Shown here: piece after piece, positions 9,269 to 17,878 of the stretch
Position numbering within the stretch: the stretch's first letter is position 1
Layout of the letters: each line of letters begins with the position of its first letter
DNA from: Nitrospira sp.
GTDB lineage: Bacteria > Nitrospirota > Nitrospiria > Nitrospirales > Nitrospiraceae
Reading direction: 5' to 3'
DNA length: 64,000 nt
NCBI GenBank assembly: GCA_024760525.1
Contig: CP060499.1
Span: forward strand, 2,108,001-2,172,000
Notes under the pieces: generated by a model
What the model saw: only the letters and a program-made list of their open reading frames with translations
Databases searched by the model: none
Told to the model about the DNA's origin: nothing
Position numbers and translations under genes: made by a program

Positions 9269-9697
9269 GTGATCGTGTATATGTCCCGGTCAGGTTCCTG
9301 GTTTGCCATAATGATGCTCACCCTGGTGCATCAACCCGTAGAAGCGGGGTGGCTGGCAATCGATCAGCAATACCAATCACCAGGCCTCCAAACCGTGTAC
9401 GTCGATCGCGACAGCGTCCGTAGAGAAGGCAACCTGGTAACCCTTTTGGCGTTGATTGACTGGAACTGGATGCAGGGGAATAGATCGCCGACCCGATTTT
9501 ATTCCACCAGGCTCACCAAACAGTTTGACTGCGCCGAGAAGCAAGTTCGGACCCTGGCCGCCACAGACTTCTACGGCCACATGGGAACCGCTCACCCGGT
9601 TGGAGGTACCGGTCTATCCAGTGAAGGACACTGGTCCACCATCCAGCCGGAAAGCGTCAATCAAGGTTTGTGGGAAGTCGCCTGTAGAAAGGGGTAA
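9269..9697 (+). CDS. Small exported protein, surface-adhesin-E-like
   Basis: The frame encodes up to 142 residues with a hydrophobic N-terminal segment (SWFAIMMLTLVHQPVEA) that looks like a signal peptide cut after VEA. The mature part has the pattern of the surface-adhesin protein E family: W near its N-terminus, TVYVDRDSVRREGNLV, a central DFYGHMG and the closing VACRKG, with two cysteines placed as expected for a disulfide (FDCAEK and VACRK). Members are small periplasmic or surface proteins without an enzymatic role. GAGGA at 9263-9267 lies 7 nt before GTG 9275; GTG 9269 and ATG 9281 are alternatives. It follows the radical SAM gene on the same strand and is convergent with mtnA. Confidence 0.6.
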   Translation: MIVYMSRSGSWFAIMMLTLVHQPVEAGWLAIDQQYQSPGLQTVYVDRDSVRREGNLVTLLALIDWNWMQGNRSPTRFYSTRLTKQFDCAEKQVRTLAATDFYGHMGTAHPVGGTGLSSEGHWSTIQPESVNQGLWEVACRKG

Positions 9698-9715
9698 GCG
9701 TACGAATCCGATCTC

Positions 9716-10747
9716 TTATCTGGTGAAATGTTCACCAATCTCACGAGGTTTGAAGACACCTCGCTCGGTGATGATCGCGGTAATGAGGTCGGCTGGGGTC
9801 ACATCGAAGGCCGGATTGTAAACAGCGACATCTCTTGGTGCGACCGGATGGCTGCCGTGAATCATCGTCACTTCTGACGGATTCCGCTGCTCGATCGGTA
9901 TCTGCTCGCCGGATTTCGTCTTCAGATCGATGGTCGAATACGGAGCCGCGACATAGAAGGGAATGTTGTGCGCTTTGGCCAACACCGCGACTGAATAGGT
10001 CCCGATCTTATTGGCCACATCGCCATTCGCCGCAATTCTATCGGCTCCGACCACACAGAGATGGATTCTCCCCTGCTTCATAAGTGTCCCGGCCATATTG
10101 TCGGTAATCAGCGTGACCGGTATCTGATCTTGCATCAGCTCCCAAGCCGTCAGTCTCGAACCCTGAAGTACGGGACGAGTTTCATCGGCAATCACTTTGA
10201 TTTTCTTGCCTTGTTCCCATGCAGCACGGATCACCCCTAAGGCTGTTCCATAGCCGGCCGTCGCAAGCGAACCAGCGTTGCAGTGAGTGAGAATCGTCTG
10301 CCCATCTAGAATAAGTTTGGCTCCATGCCGGCCCATGGCCTTGCAGAGCTCGATATCTTCTTCAAGTATAGCTTGAGCTTCACCAATCAGTGCGTGCTTT
10401 ATGGATGCGATGGGATGAGCCTGTAGCGACTCAAGTTTCCGTCTCATCCGTTCAATGGCCCAAAAGAGATTTACCGCAGTCGGCCTCGTCGAAGCCAGAT
10501 CATCGCAAATCCTGTGGACCTCCTGCGCGAAGGTAGGATAGTCCGCTGCTTCGATTGTTTGAGCACCGAGGGCAACACCCAAAGCGGCCGTCACGCCGAT
10601 GGCCGGTGCCCCACGCACCTTCAACGTGCGGATGGCATCCGCCACTGTCCGGTAGTCACGGCAGTCGAGAAACTCCACCTGCTCCGGAAGCCGTGTCTGA
10701 TCGAGCAGACGGACACTCCCGTTTTTCCATTCAACGGTTGGAACCAT
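9716..10747 (-). CDS. mtnA: S-methyl-5-thioribose-1-phosphate isomerase
   Basis: Isomerises the aldose methylthioribose-1-phosphate to the ketose methylthioribulose-1-phosphate in the cytosolic methionine salvage pathway. The 343 residues match the family length. Diagnostic segments are KVRGAPAIGV (45-52), THCNAGSLATAGYGTALGV with catalytic Cys156, DNMAGTLM, and VVGADRIAANGDVANKIGTY with catalytic Asp236. The GADRIAANGD segment separates it from eIF2B subunits. The ATG at 10747 is kept because the N-terminus MVPTVEWKNGSV is the usual family start. No other salvage gene is in the window. The truncated wecA-like 3' end lies just upstream, so this gene sits at the border of the accessory locus. 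Confidence 0.95.
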   Translation of the reverse strand: MVPTVEWKNGSVRLLDQTRLPEQVEFLDCRDYRTVADAIRTLKVRGAPAIGVTAALGVALGAQTIEAADYPTFAQEVHRICDDLASTRPTAVNLFWAIERMRRKLESLQAHPIASIKHALIGEAQAILEEDIELCKAMGRHGAKLILDGQTILTHCNAGSLATAGYGTALGVIRAAWEQGKKIKVIADETRPVLQGSRLTAWELMQDQIPVTLITDNMAGTLMKQGRIHLCVVGADRIAANGDVANKIGTYSVAVLAKAHNIPFYVAAPYSTIDLKTKSGEQIPIEQRNPSEVTMIHGSHPVAPRDVAVYNPAFDVTPADLITAIITERGVFKPREIGEHFTR

Positions 10748-10771
10748 AGAGGAATCTTCTAGCGGGAATGG

Positions 10772-10848
10772 AGAAGGAGTGCAAGTCCTTATAAGCGGTG
10801 ACGGCTGACTTCCAACACAGTGATCATCGCAGCAATCAAGCCGGCTTG
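10772..10848. repeat. Left copy of flanking direct repeat (wecA 3' end)
   Basis: This 77-bp block matches 22580-22656 in the same orientation at about 68 of 77 positions by hand alignment. It contains the last 19 codons, the stop and 17 bp of downstream sequence of the WecA-like gene. The match stops abruptly at the right end. The two copies bracket the whole lipase/partner locus. Confidence 0.75.
10789..10848 (-). pseudogene. Remnant of a second wecA-like gene (last 19 codons)
   Basis: Read on the minus strand, this gives QAGLIAAMITVLEVSRHRL and a TAA stop. The intact gene at 22597-23763 ends QAGLIAAMITVLEVSGRRL. Most of the differing bases are at third positions, so the fragment diverged from a coding copy and is not a recent exact duplication. 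Everything upstream of these codons is missing. It may be the scar of a recombination or insertion that placed the lipase locus here. Confidence 0.7.
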
Positions 10849-10897
10849 CTTACATGAACCTTCTCAAGATACGCTGCCTTATGATCACACTATTTCC

Positions 10898-10919
10898 CTG
10901 ATTATGGTCCCTTAATCAG
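10898..10919 (-). terminator. Possible hairpin after the RTX gene
   Basis: CTGATTA and TAATCAG form a 7-bp perfect stem with an 8-nt loop, starting about 9 bp past the stop of the giant RTX gene. No uridine run follows on the minus strand, so a role as intrinsic terminator is only possible. Confidence 0.25.
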
Positions 10920-10927
10920 CTTCCTTT

Positions 10928-13900
10928 TTACTGCCAGCTGGCGGCCAGGACGGCCTGCACGTCCTGCGGCCGCTGGTCGATGGCTTGATCCCAGGTGAGC
11001 CCCGATTGTTGCGTGAACGCCGCCATGGCCTGAATGAGTTGATCGACTTGCGTACTGAGCAACGTCTGCCCAGTGCCGGCCTGCATCATCTCCGTCTGAT
11101 TCGTCGGGCCGCTGTACCAGTTCTGAATCGTCACCTGGTCGGTGCTCCCATGAATCGCCAGGCGCAAATTATTCGCCTGGCGGCTGATGACTAGATCGAG
11201 CGGGGTGATCATCGCGCCAAATCCCAGCGTATCCGAAGTCCCCGCGCTATCGACGACCGTGTCTTGGCCACCCCCGCGACTGTACCGGTAGGTGTCATTG
11301 CCGCCCAGCCCCGTCAAGACATTGTTGGCGGCATTCCCTGTTAGGATGTTGTTGAGGGTGTTCCCCGTCCCATTGATCGCACTGTGGCCGGTCAAGGTCA
11401 CCTGCTCGAGATTCGAGCCCAAGGTCCAGGTGACACTGCTCTGCACGGTATCGGTCCCCTCATTCGCATTCTCCGTCACGACGTCTCCAGTGGTATTGAC
11501 CACATAGATGTCGTTCCCCGTGCCGCCACGTAGCGTGTCGCTCCCCAGGCCACCATCCAGCGTGTCGTGGCCGGCTCCACCCGTAAGAATATTGTTGGCA
11601 CTGTTGCCGGTGAGCACATTGTTGAGCGTGTTCCCCGTCCCATTGATGGCACTGGTCCCAGTGAGCGTCAGGTTTTCCACATTCGAGTTTACGGTCCACG
11701 TGACCGCGCTCTTGACCGTGTCGGTGCCCTCATTGGCTTGCTCCGTCACGATGTCGCCCGTGGTATTCACGACATAGGTGTCGTGGCCCGTGCCGCCGCG
11801 CAGGGTGTCGCTCCCCAGCCCGCCATCCAGCGTGTCGTGGCCGGCCCCACCGGTAAGCGTGTTGTTGGCGCTGTTGCCCGTAAGTATGTTGTCGAGCGTG
11901 TTGCCCGTGCCATGGATGGCACTCGTCCCGGTCAGGGTCAGGTTTTCCACGTTGACGCCGAGGGTATAGGTGACGACGCTCTGAACCGTATCGATGCCGT
12001 CATTGGCCAGTTCGGTGATGACCTCACTCGCGGTCTCGACCACATAGGTGTCATCGCCGGCGCCGCCGGCCATGCTGTCGCTGCCCGTCCCGCCGTTCAG
12101 CACATTGGCCGCACTGTTCCCCGTGAGCACGTTGTTCAGGGTATTGCCCGTCCCATTGATCGCCGCCGTCCCGACCAAAGTGAGATGTTCAATATTCGCC
12201 CCCAGGGTGTAGGTGATCGAACTGTGGATGGTGTCGGTGCCTTCATTGGAGTTCTCCGTCACCTCATCGCCGATCTGATCGACGAGGTAGAGATCGTTCC
12301 CCACCCCGCCTGCCATGCTATCGAGGCCTGTGCCGCCATCTAATCGGTCATTGCCGCCATTCCCCGCCAGCTGATCGTCCCCGCCGAGCCCGAACAGCTC
12401 ATTCTCGGTGTCGAACCCCGTGAGGGTATCGTTGCCGCTGGTGCCGGTGACCACGCGGAGACGACTGATGATCTCCGTCTCCCCCCAGATGGTCCCATCG
12501 GCGAACTGAATCGCGCCGATCGTGGGAGTCCGAAGGCCGGGCTCGATCAAATAGTTCTCCACCGTGAGCTGATCGGCTGTGCCGACAATGTTCATCACCA
12601 AATGGGTGCCCTGTCCCTCAAACGTCACCTCAGCAGGCGCCACGCCGGCCTGCATGTGGATGGAATCGATAAAGGTCGGCGACGCATAGGTCTGCGTGCC
12701 GGTCTGAATCACATCCTGCCCGTAGTCTCGTCCGAACACATAGAGATTGTCCCCGAGCCCGATCAGCGTATCGTTGCCTTGCCGCCCATCCAACACGTTG
12801 GACCCGGTCATCCGGTTGTCCTGTTGGTTGCCGACCAGATCGACCGCCCCGGAGAAGAAGGTATCCTCGCGCAATTCGATATGCTCCACGGCCTCAGGCA
12901 CCACAAAGGATCCGGGGACCGCGATGCGGACCGTATCATTGCCTTCTCCAGCAACCTCGACGATCACATGGCCCGTCCCAAAGAGTTCATACAGGTCATT
13001 CCCGGCCCCGCCCACTAAACGATCGGTCCCGAGGTCGGCGCTCAAGCGGTCATCGCCGGCACCGCCGTCGAGCACATCATTTCCCTCCGACCCGAACAGC
13101 CGATCATGGCCGGCGCCGCCCTCTAAAATGTCGTCACCAGGACCGCCGTCCAACACATCGTTCCCCTCTTCCCCCAGGAGCGTATCCGCGCCGGCCAGGC
13201 CGGAGACCACATCGTTTCCCGCACCGGCGGCCAGGTGATCGATGAATGCCGTCCCCGTAAGGGTCTCGCTAGTGGCCGTTCCGCTTTGGTGGAATCCTCG
13301 CCCGATCAGCTGGCTATAGGTAAGCACGGTCCCATCGGCCCATTCGAACGTGTCGATGGGATGCGCGCCGGTTGGGACCGTCACGCCGAAGTTGGTGATC
13401 CGCACCGTATCCCCGGCCGTGCCCATGTGAAGGACCAATGTATCGCCCACCTCCATCCCCAGCGTCACCGACCCGGAGTCGCCCCCAAAGACCAGGCGAT
13501 TACCTTCCCCCGCCGCCTCCACGATCGTATCGGTGCCGTCGCCCTGATTGAACATGTAGGTATCCTGCCCCCCACCGCCGACGAGCGTATCGTTGCCGAC
13601 CCCGCCCGTTAACGTATCGTTCCCAAGCCCGCCTTGCAGTTCGTCATCGCCCTCTTCGCCGTCCAGCCAGTCGTTCCCGCCAGCAATACTCAGATCGAGC
13701 GGATCATCGCCAAACAGTGAATCATTTCCTGTTCCTCCAAACAGCGTATCGGCTCCACCGCCGCCTTGAAGGTGATCTGTTCCCTCTCCCCCATCGAGCG
13801 TATCGTCACCTGCTTGCCCCTGAAATGAAGTGGCTTCGCCAAAGAGTAGATCGTTGCCTCCCCCGCCATACAACACATCGCTCCCACTGCCTCCTTGTAA

Positions 13901-16807
13901 CTCGTCGTCTCCCTCATCTCCGAACAGGACATCGGCCCCTACAATTTGCGGATGCTGATCGTTGTCGCCCACGAGGAGGTCATTGCCGAGGCCACCGACT
14001 AAGATATCGTCCCCGCACTCCCCAAGCAGCTGGTCGTCCCCGGCTCCTCCGTCGAGAAAATCGTTCGTGCCTGTGAACACCTCAGACCCATCGGTATCGC
14101 CATAGAGCAGGTCGTCTCCCTCGTTGCCAAACAATGTATCAGCCCCCACATCACCAAACAGGATGTCGTTGTCGGCACCACCGGCGAGAACGTCATCGCC
14201 GCGCTGCCCATAGAGCACGTCGTCACCATCGCCCCCCTCCAGCACATCGTGACCAAACTCTTCCAGGACCGCCTCGTCGGTCCACGGGTCCCCCATTTGA
14301 TAGATGCCATCGTCTGTCCACCCGCTTCCCACATAAAATTCTCGTTTGTAATCGCCGACGAGGACGTCGTTTCTAGCACCCCCCATGAGCGTGTCATCAC
14401 CCCCATCGCCATACAGCTCATCGTCCCCGGCACCGCCATCCAGGAAGTCGTTCTGCGCCCTGGTGACATCGAAGGGGACCGGGACCTTCAAGTACTGGGG
14501 CACTCCTGGACCAGGAACTTGATAATGAATGATATAGTCGCCTCGAAGGACATCGTTGTCGTCACCCCCAATGAGCACATCCGCGCCATAATCGCCATAA
14601 AGGAAGTCCCTCCCGATTCCTCCATCAAGGAAGTCGTCTCCCCCTGAAGGCACCACATAAAAAGGAACCGACGTATCGCTGTCACCCATGAGCGTGTCGT
14701 TTCCCGCACTACCAAATAGGCGGTCATTGCCCGCGAGGCCGGAGAGGCTATCATTCCCATTTTCTCCATCCAAATAATCATCGCCATCCAACGTATCGAC
14801 GTTTTCGACCCAATAGTCGCGGATGCCACCGACAATCCAATCAGGGCCGTCTCCTCCATAGACCCGATCGTGCCCGAAACCCGCTACAATGTGGTCACCC
14901 CCGCCATACCCATAGACTCGATCGTTCCCGTCCATGTCACTGACGGCGAGAATATTGTCCACATATTCCGAACCATATAGGAGAATGTTGACGAGATTTT
15001 CGGTGGGATAATCGGAGACCGGACCATCTGGTTCCAACCCGGTTTCCCAATAGTATCGTCTGGTATCCCACCCATTGTCATACGACGGCGTCTCCGGCCC
15101 CTCAAATAACTGAATCCCGAACTGCCCGCTTTCAAAGTTCTCGTTAACGGTCAGGATCTGCGTGCCGTTCAGCTTCACGACGAGATCGCCCCCTGACAGC
15201 TCGTATTTGATCGTGCCATCTGCGCTTTCCCAATCCGTGTGTCCCGCCTTCTTCACGCCCCCCACGAGCATCCGGCCGTTGACGAAAATCGCTCCCGTGG
15301 CATCGGCGTCCTCAATCCGATCGTTCCCATCGCCCGTCGAATAGTAATAGGTGTCGAAGCCTGTTCCGCCGAGTAAGGTGTCATTGCCCCCACCGCCATC
15401 CAGTGTGTCAGCACCAGCATTGCCTACCAGCAGATCGGTCTGGGTGCCTCCGGTCAGCGTATCGACCCCCCGGCCACCCACCATGAATGCCCCGCGGTTC
15501 TGGGTGTCGGTTGCATCCATCCCACCCCTAACCGCCTGTACATACCAGTCCCGCAGCGTGGGCAGTAGCGACTGAATCAGCTGGCGATCGGTATTGGTAA
15601 AAGCGGATGAGTTGAGATAGTTCTCAAAGTACAGGGTGTAGCCCTTGGCGTCGCCGAGCGTGGTGGCCACATCGGCCCGATCAAAGTGGACGCCGCCACT
15701 ACCAATGTCTGCCGTGGCAAGATCGGTGAACAGTTCCTTACTCGCGTTCGTGGCATTAACGGTGTCCTGGTAGTACAGCTGCATGGCAAAAGCGATCAAC
15801 GTCTTGCTGACCAAATTCGTAGCAGGCGTCGGACCATCCGCCATCGTCAGTCCCCCATCGTGGGCCAGTTTCCACAGATCCTTGGTGAACCGCGTCACCA
15901 TCGCGTTGCCCTGTTCATTCTGGACCAGACGCTCGAGGAAGTTTCGATTCTGAGGGTCAGTGGTCGGATGCGCAAACAAGCCGCTTGAAAAGATCATCCC
16001 CATCAGATCGGTGAGTTTGGCAGTGACGCCGTTTAACGTCTGTCCTGACACGGAGGTCTGCATACTCTGGAGAAATGCGGTCAGCAACGCATGCGAATGC
16101 AGATCGCCCCCGGACACGCCCGGAGCATCAGTCGGGAGATAGGTTGGCAGACCAATGCGGTTCGCCAGGACATTCCAGGGCACCCCAGCGAGAAATTCCC
16201 CTTGCACGTTGATGCTGCTCACCAGGTCAGCGTTTGGAATTCCGCCACTGACCGCACGGCGTTGCAGAAAGTCGGTCAGTCCGGCCAAGGCCGTTACGCT
16301 GTAACCACGGGTAAGCAGATCGGAGAGGAGTGTCTCGGCGACATTTGGGAACAGGCTTGGCGTCGCCGAGTTGGCGAATGGTGCTTGATCGAAGGTCACC
16401 GCCTGTTTGCCGAAGAACACACCCATGAGGGCCGCCAACCCGCCACCGAGGCTATGACCTGTGAACGTAATGGTGGCGCCAGGATTAGCCGCCTGAACTC
16501 GCAGATAGTATTCGGCCGCCTGTAACAACTGCACAGAGCCTATACCGGAGGCAAGCAAGATATTGGCCGTGTTGTCTGGACCCGGCGGTAGGATGCCGTC
16601 GTTAGGGTTGGTGCCTGCGAAGGAGATCACGATCTCATTGCCGCGCTGAAAATACCCAGCTTCAAAGCCAGTGACTTGATCTCTTTCCCTTTCTTCTGGA
16701 GGCTCTAACCAGCCATAACCACTTAGGACCGGGAACCAATTCTTTTCGGCACGAGTGGACTGATACGCCCGACCAGCCATCAATGCATATTCAAGTTCCG
16801 TCACCAT
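10928..16807 (-). CDS. Giant RTX protein with N-terminal class-3 lipase domain
   Basis: The protein has 1959 residues. Residues 1 to about 430 form a class-3 lipase-like domain with VISFAGTNP and the nucleophile elbow GHSLGG (Ser119). Residues about 450-500 and 620-1110 carry dense GGxGxDxLxG nonapeptides, the calcium-binding RTX repeats. A further block lies near 1190-1290, and about 1460-1840 holds four VCBS-like units of roughly 90 residues (DTYVVNTTGD, NVENLTLTGTSAINGTGNTLNN). The end (STDQVTIQNWYSG to VLAASWQ) is the typical C-terminal type I secretion region, so export without a signal peptide is expected. No ABC exporter is in the window. GGGAG lies 5 nt before the ATG, inside the end of the partner gene, whose stop is 2 bp away. 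Lipid hydrolysis outside the cell or in a competitor is the likely activity. Confidence 0.9.
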   Translation of the reverse strand: MVTELEYALMAGRAYQSTRAEKNWFPVLSGYGWLEPPEERERDQVTGFEAGYFQRGNEIVISFAGTNPNDGILPPGPDNTANILLASGIGSVQLLQAAEYYLRVQAANPGATITFTGHSLGGGLAALMGVFFGKQAVTFDQAPFANSATPSLFPNVAETLLSDLLTRGYSVTALAGLTDFLQRRAVSGGIPNADLVSSINVQGEFLAGVPWNVLANRIGLPTYLPTDAPGVSGGDLHSHALLTAFLQSMQTSVSGQTLNGVTAKLTDLMGMIFSSGLFAHPTTDPQNRNFLERLVQNEQGNAMVTRFTKDLWKLAHDGGLTMADGPTPATNLVSKTLIAFAMQLYYQDTVNATNASKELFTDLATADIGSGGVHFDRADVATTLGDAKGYTLYFENYLNSSAFTNTDRQLIQSLLPTLRDWYVQAVRGGMDATDTQNRGAFMVGGRGVDTLTGGTQTDLLVGNAGADTLDGGGGNDTLLGGTGFDTYYYSTGDGNDRIEDADATGAIFVNGRMLVGGVKKAGHTDWESADGTIKYELSGGDLVVKLNGTQILTVNENFESGQFGIQLFEGPETPSYDNGWDTRRYYWETGLEPDGPVSDYPTENLVNILLYGSEYVDNILAVSDMDGNDRVYGYGGGDHIVAGFGHDRVYGGDGPDWIVGGIRDYWVENVDTLDGDDYLDGENGNDSLSGLAGNDRLFGSAGNDTLMGDSDTSVPFYVVPSGGDDFLDGGIGRDFLYGDYGADVLIGGDDNDVLRGDYIIHYQVPGPGVPQYLKVPVPFDVTRAQNDFLDGGAGDDELYGDGGDDTLMGGARNDVLVGDYKREFYVGSGWTDDGIYQMGDPWTDEAVLEEFGHDVLEGGDGDDVLYGQRGDDVLAGGADNDILFGDVGADTLFGNEGDDLLYGDTDGSEVFTGTNDFLDGGAGDDQLLGECGDDILVGGLGNDLLVGDNDQHPQIVGADVLFGDEGDDELQGGSGSDVLYGGGGNDLLFGEATSFQGQAGDDTLDGGEGTDHLQGGGGADTLFGGTGNDSLFGDDPLDLSIAGGNDWLDGEEGDDELQGGLGNDTLTGGVGNDTLVGGGGQDTYMFNQGDGTDTIVEAAGEGNRLVFGGDSGSVTLGMEVGDTLVLHMGTAGDTVRITNFGVTVPTGAHPIDTFEWADGTVLTYSQLIGRGFHQSGTATSETLTGTAFIDHLAAGAGNDVVSGLAGADTLLGEEGNDVLDGGPGDDILEGGAGHDRLFGSEGNDVLDGGAGDDRLSADLGTDRLVGGAGNDLYELFGTGHVIVEVAGEGNDTVRIAVPGSFVVPEAVEHIELREDTFFSGAVDLVGNQQDNRMTGSNVLDGRQGNDTLIGLGDNLYVFGRDYGQDVIQTGTQTYASPTFIDSIHMQAGVAPAEVTFEGQGTHLVMNIVGTADQLTVENYLIEPGLRTPTIGAIQFADGTIWGETEIISRLRVVTGTSGNDTLTGFDTENELFGLGGDDQLAGNGGNDRLDGGTGLDSMAGGVGNDLYLVDQIGDEVTENSNEGTDTIHSSITYTLGANIEHLTLVGTAAINGTGNTLNNVLTGNSAANVLNGGTGSDSMAGGAGDDTYVVETASEVITELANDGIDTVQSVVTYTLGVNVENLTLTGTSAIHGTGNTLDNILTGNSANNTLTGGAGHDTLDGGLGSDTLRGGTGHDTYVVNTTGDIVTEQANEGTDTVKSAVTWTVNSNVENLTLTGTSAINGTGNTLNNVLTGNSANNILTGGAGHDTLDGGLGSDTLRGGTGNDIYVVNTTGDVVTENANEGTDTVQSSVTWTLGSNLEQVTLTGHSAINGTGNTLNNILTGNAANNVLTGLGGNDTYRYSRGGGQDTVVDSAGTSDTLGFGAMITPLDLVISRQANNLRLAIHGSTDQVTIQNWYSGPTNQTEMMQAGTGQTLLSTQVDQLIQAMAAFTQQSGLTWDQAIDQRPQDVQAVLAASWQ
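11518..12057. repeat. Tandem 270-bp units inside the RTX gene
   Basis: Two adjacent units of about 270 bp (90 codons), starting near 11518 and 11788, are highly similar in DNA as well as protein; related but more diverged units flank them. Each encodes an RTX run followed by a TYVVNTTGD/VENLTLTGTSAINGTGN segment. Copy number here is likely to vary by recombination, and short-read assemblies may collapse it. Confidence 0.65.
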
Positions 16808-16809
16808 GG

Positions 16810-17604
16810 TTACTCTCCCTTTTCCTTAAACAACGTGGCACAGGGACATCGCTCCTTCGGCACGTTCCTCTTTTCACAATACTTCTCACAAGCACTGAGT
16901 GAAGCCTGTCTCTTAAACCACCCCAACCCAATCCACCTACCTTTTCCGGTATCAACCATTTCGCCACACTGGCTTTGCCCATGCTCCTTCACCGGTTCTC
17001 GCAGGATCGTTTGGTATTCAGGCTCGGGAATCTCATGATTGCGTTGCCGAACGTGCTCCGCTGACACGACATGCAGGTGGACCATCTCTTTGACATATCG
17101 TGAATCCAAGCTAATCGCCACGTTCATGGTAATGAATTCGACAGGAACATCTGCAAGTGGAATACGCTGCCAAGCTTTGCCGTTGTACTTGAAGAACACA
17201 TAGGGCGGATTGGGTCGGCCCCACTTGTTGTACGAGAGACACAAGTTTGGTTCCGCAACGATGTAGGGCGTTCCATTCAAAACATGTACGGCCAATAAGT
17301 GAAAATTGGTGCGCCCGAGGTCTTCCCCATATTCGCTGGTCCAGGTGATACGCTTGGCCGACCCCGGCGGCGTGAAGGTAATGGTATGTTCCTTGATCGG
17401 CGATGGCTGGCCGATTTCGCGGCTCCCACCATAGGTTTGTGAACGTGTGATGACCATCTTGCTGCCGTCATGGAGCAGCACCTCCTCTCGCCAACTGTCT
17501 CCGCCAAAGCCGAAAAGACCAGCCTCGACACTTCCGCTCACACCCGCAAACACCACCAGGCCAATCGTTTGAACAATTCGTCTCACACGCTGTCGGCTAC
17601 TCAA
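16810..17604 (-). CDS. Exported partner protein of the lipase (copy 1), TTG start
   Basis: The protein has 264 residues from TTG 17604. It has an N-terminal signal (IVQTIGLVVFAGVSGSVEA) and then the family core: WREEVLLHDGSKMVITRSQTYGG, KEHTITFTPPG, NLCLSYNKWGRPNPPYVFFKYNGKAW, EYQTILREPVKE, and a Cys-rich tail ending CPCATLFKEKGE. I know this as a widespread uncharacterised family but have no function for it. The TTG start is supported three ways. The paralogue starts with ATG at the same place. GGAAAG precedes it. TTGA overlaps the stop of the upstream 73-codon ORF. The giant lipase begins 2 bp after its stop, so the two are translationally linked. By analogy with lipase effector and immunity pairs it may bind or neutralise the lipase; that is inference. 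Confidence 0.8.
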   Translation of the reverse strand: MSSRQRVRRIVQTIGLVVFAGVSGSVEAGLFGFGGDSWREEVLLHDGSKMVITRSQTYGGSREIGQPSPIKEHTITFTPPGSAKRITWTSEYGEDLGRTNFHLLAVHVLNGTPYIVAEPNLCLSYNKWGRPNPPYVFFKYNGKAWQRIPLADVPVEFITMNVAISLDSRYVKEMVHLHVVSAEHVRQRNHEIPEPEYQTILREPVKEHGQSQCGEMVDTGKGRWIGLGWFKRQASLSACEKYCEKRNVPKERCPCATLFKEKGE

Positions 17605-17822
17605 GCTGCTTTCCTTTCCCTCCGAAATCCCGAAGCTGCAACATTGCCACCGCAGAAACGTTTGCTTCTTTTCCAATCGATGCGATTCAGGAAGTTCCAA
17701 GGCATCCCGGATAAGAGTTCCCCGGCCATATTGATGCTGTCCACCAAAGTGACGTTCGAAATCTCACCCACAGGCACAGCAGCGCGGAGCACCGCAATTG
17801 GCTGGTCTTTCATTTCACTCAT
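17601..17822 (-). CDS. 73-residue lipase-remnant ORF (copy 1)
   Basis: Residues 15-48 (AVPVGEISNVTLVDSINM to PWNFLNRI) align with residues of the giant lipase around AVSGGIPNADLVSSINV to PWNVLANRI, with roughly half of positions identical by eye. This is a displaced internal piece of a lipase. It nevertheless has an AGGA about 8 nt before its ATG, and its TGA overlaps the TTG of the partner gene. It may now serve only to couple translation to that gene. A 90%-identical copy lies at 21759-21980. It could equally be a non-functional remnant that happens to remain open. Confidence 0.5.
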   Translation of the reverse strand: MSEMKDQPIAVLRAAVPVGEISNVTLVDSINMAGELLSGMPWNFLNRIDWKRSKRFCGGNVAASGFRRERKAA

Positions 17823-17875
17823 GCGTGGATTCCTGGAATGATAAATGAGGGGAGATGGCCTAGCTGCAGCTTCGT
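17601..17875. repeat. Duplicated block, copy 1
   Basis: About 275 bp match 21759-22035 at roughly 90%, with one 2-bp difference just before the ATG of the 73-codon ORF. The similarity continues at lower level into the partner genes on the left. On the right it stops 4 bp before the stop codon of the 607-residue lipase, so that gene ends at a duplication breakpoint. Confidence 0.7.
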
Positions 17876-17878
17876 GAA

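Noticed and set aside
11567..12343. 258-codon plus-strand ORF opposite the RTX gene
   Set aside because: It is the complement of the RTX repeats and has a periodic composition from them.
11290..12360. Periodic repeats considered as a CRISPR array
   Set aside because: The period is about 270 bp, the repeats are coding, and there are no short unique spacers.
17605..17700. N-terminal extension of partner copy 1 to ATG 17700
   Set aside because: It lies in a frame overlapping the 73-codon ORF, precedes the signal peptide, and the paralogue starts at the internal position.
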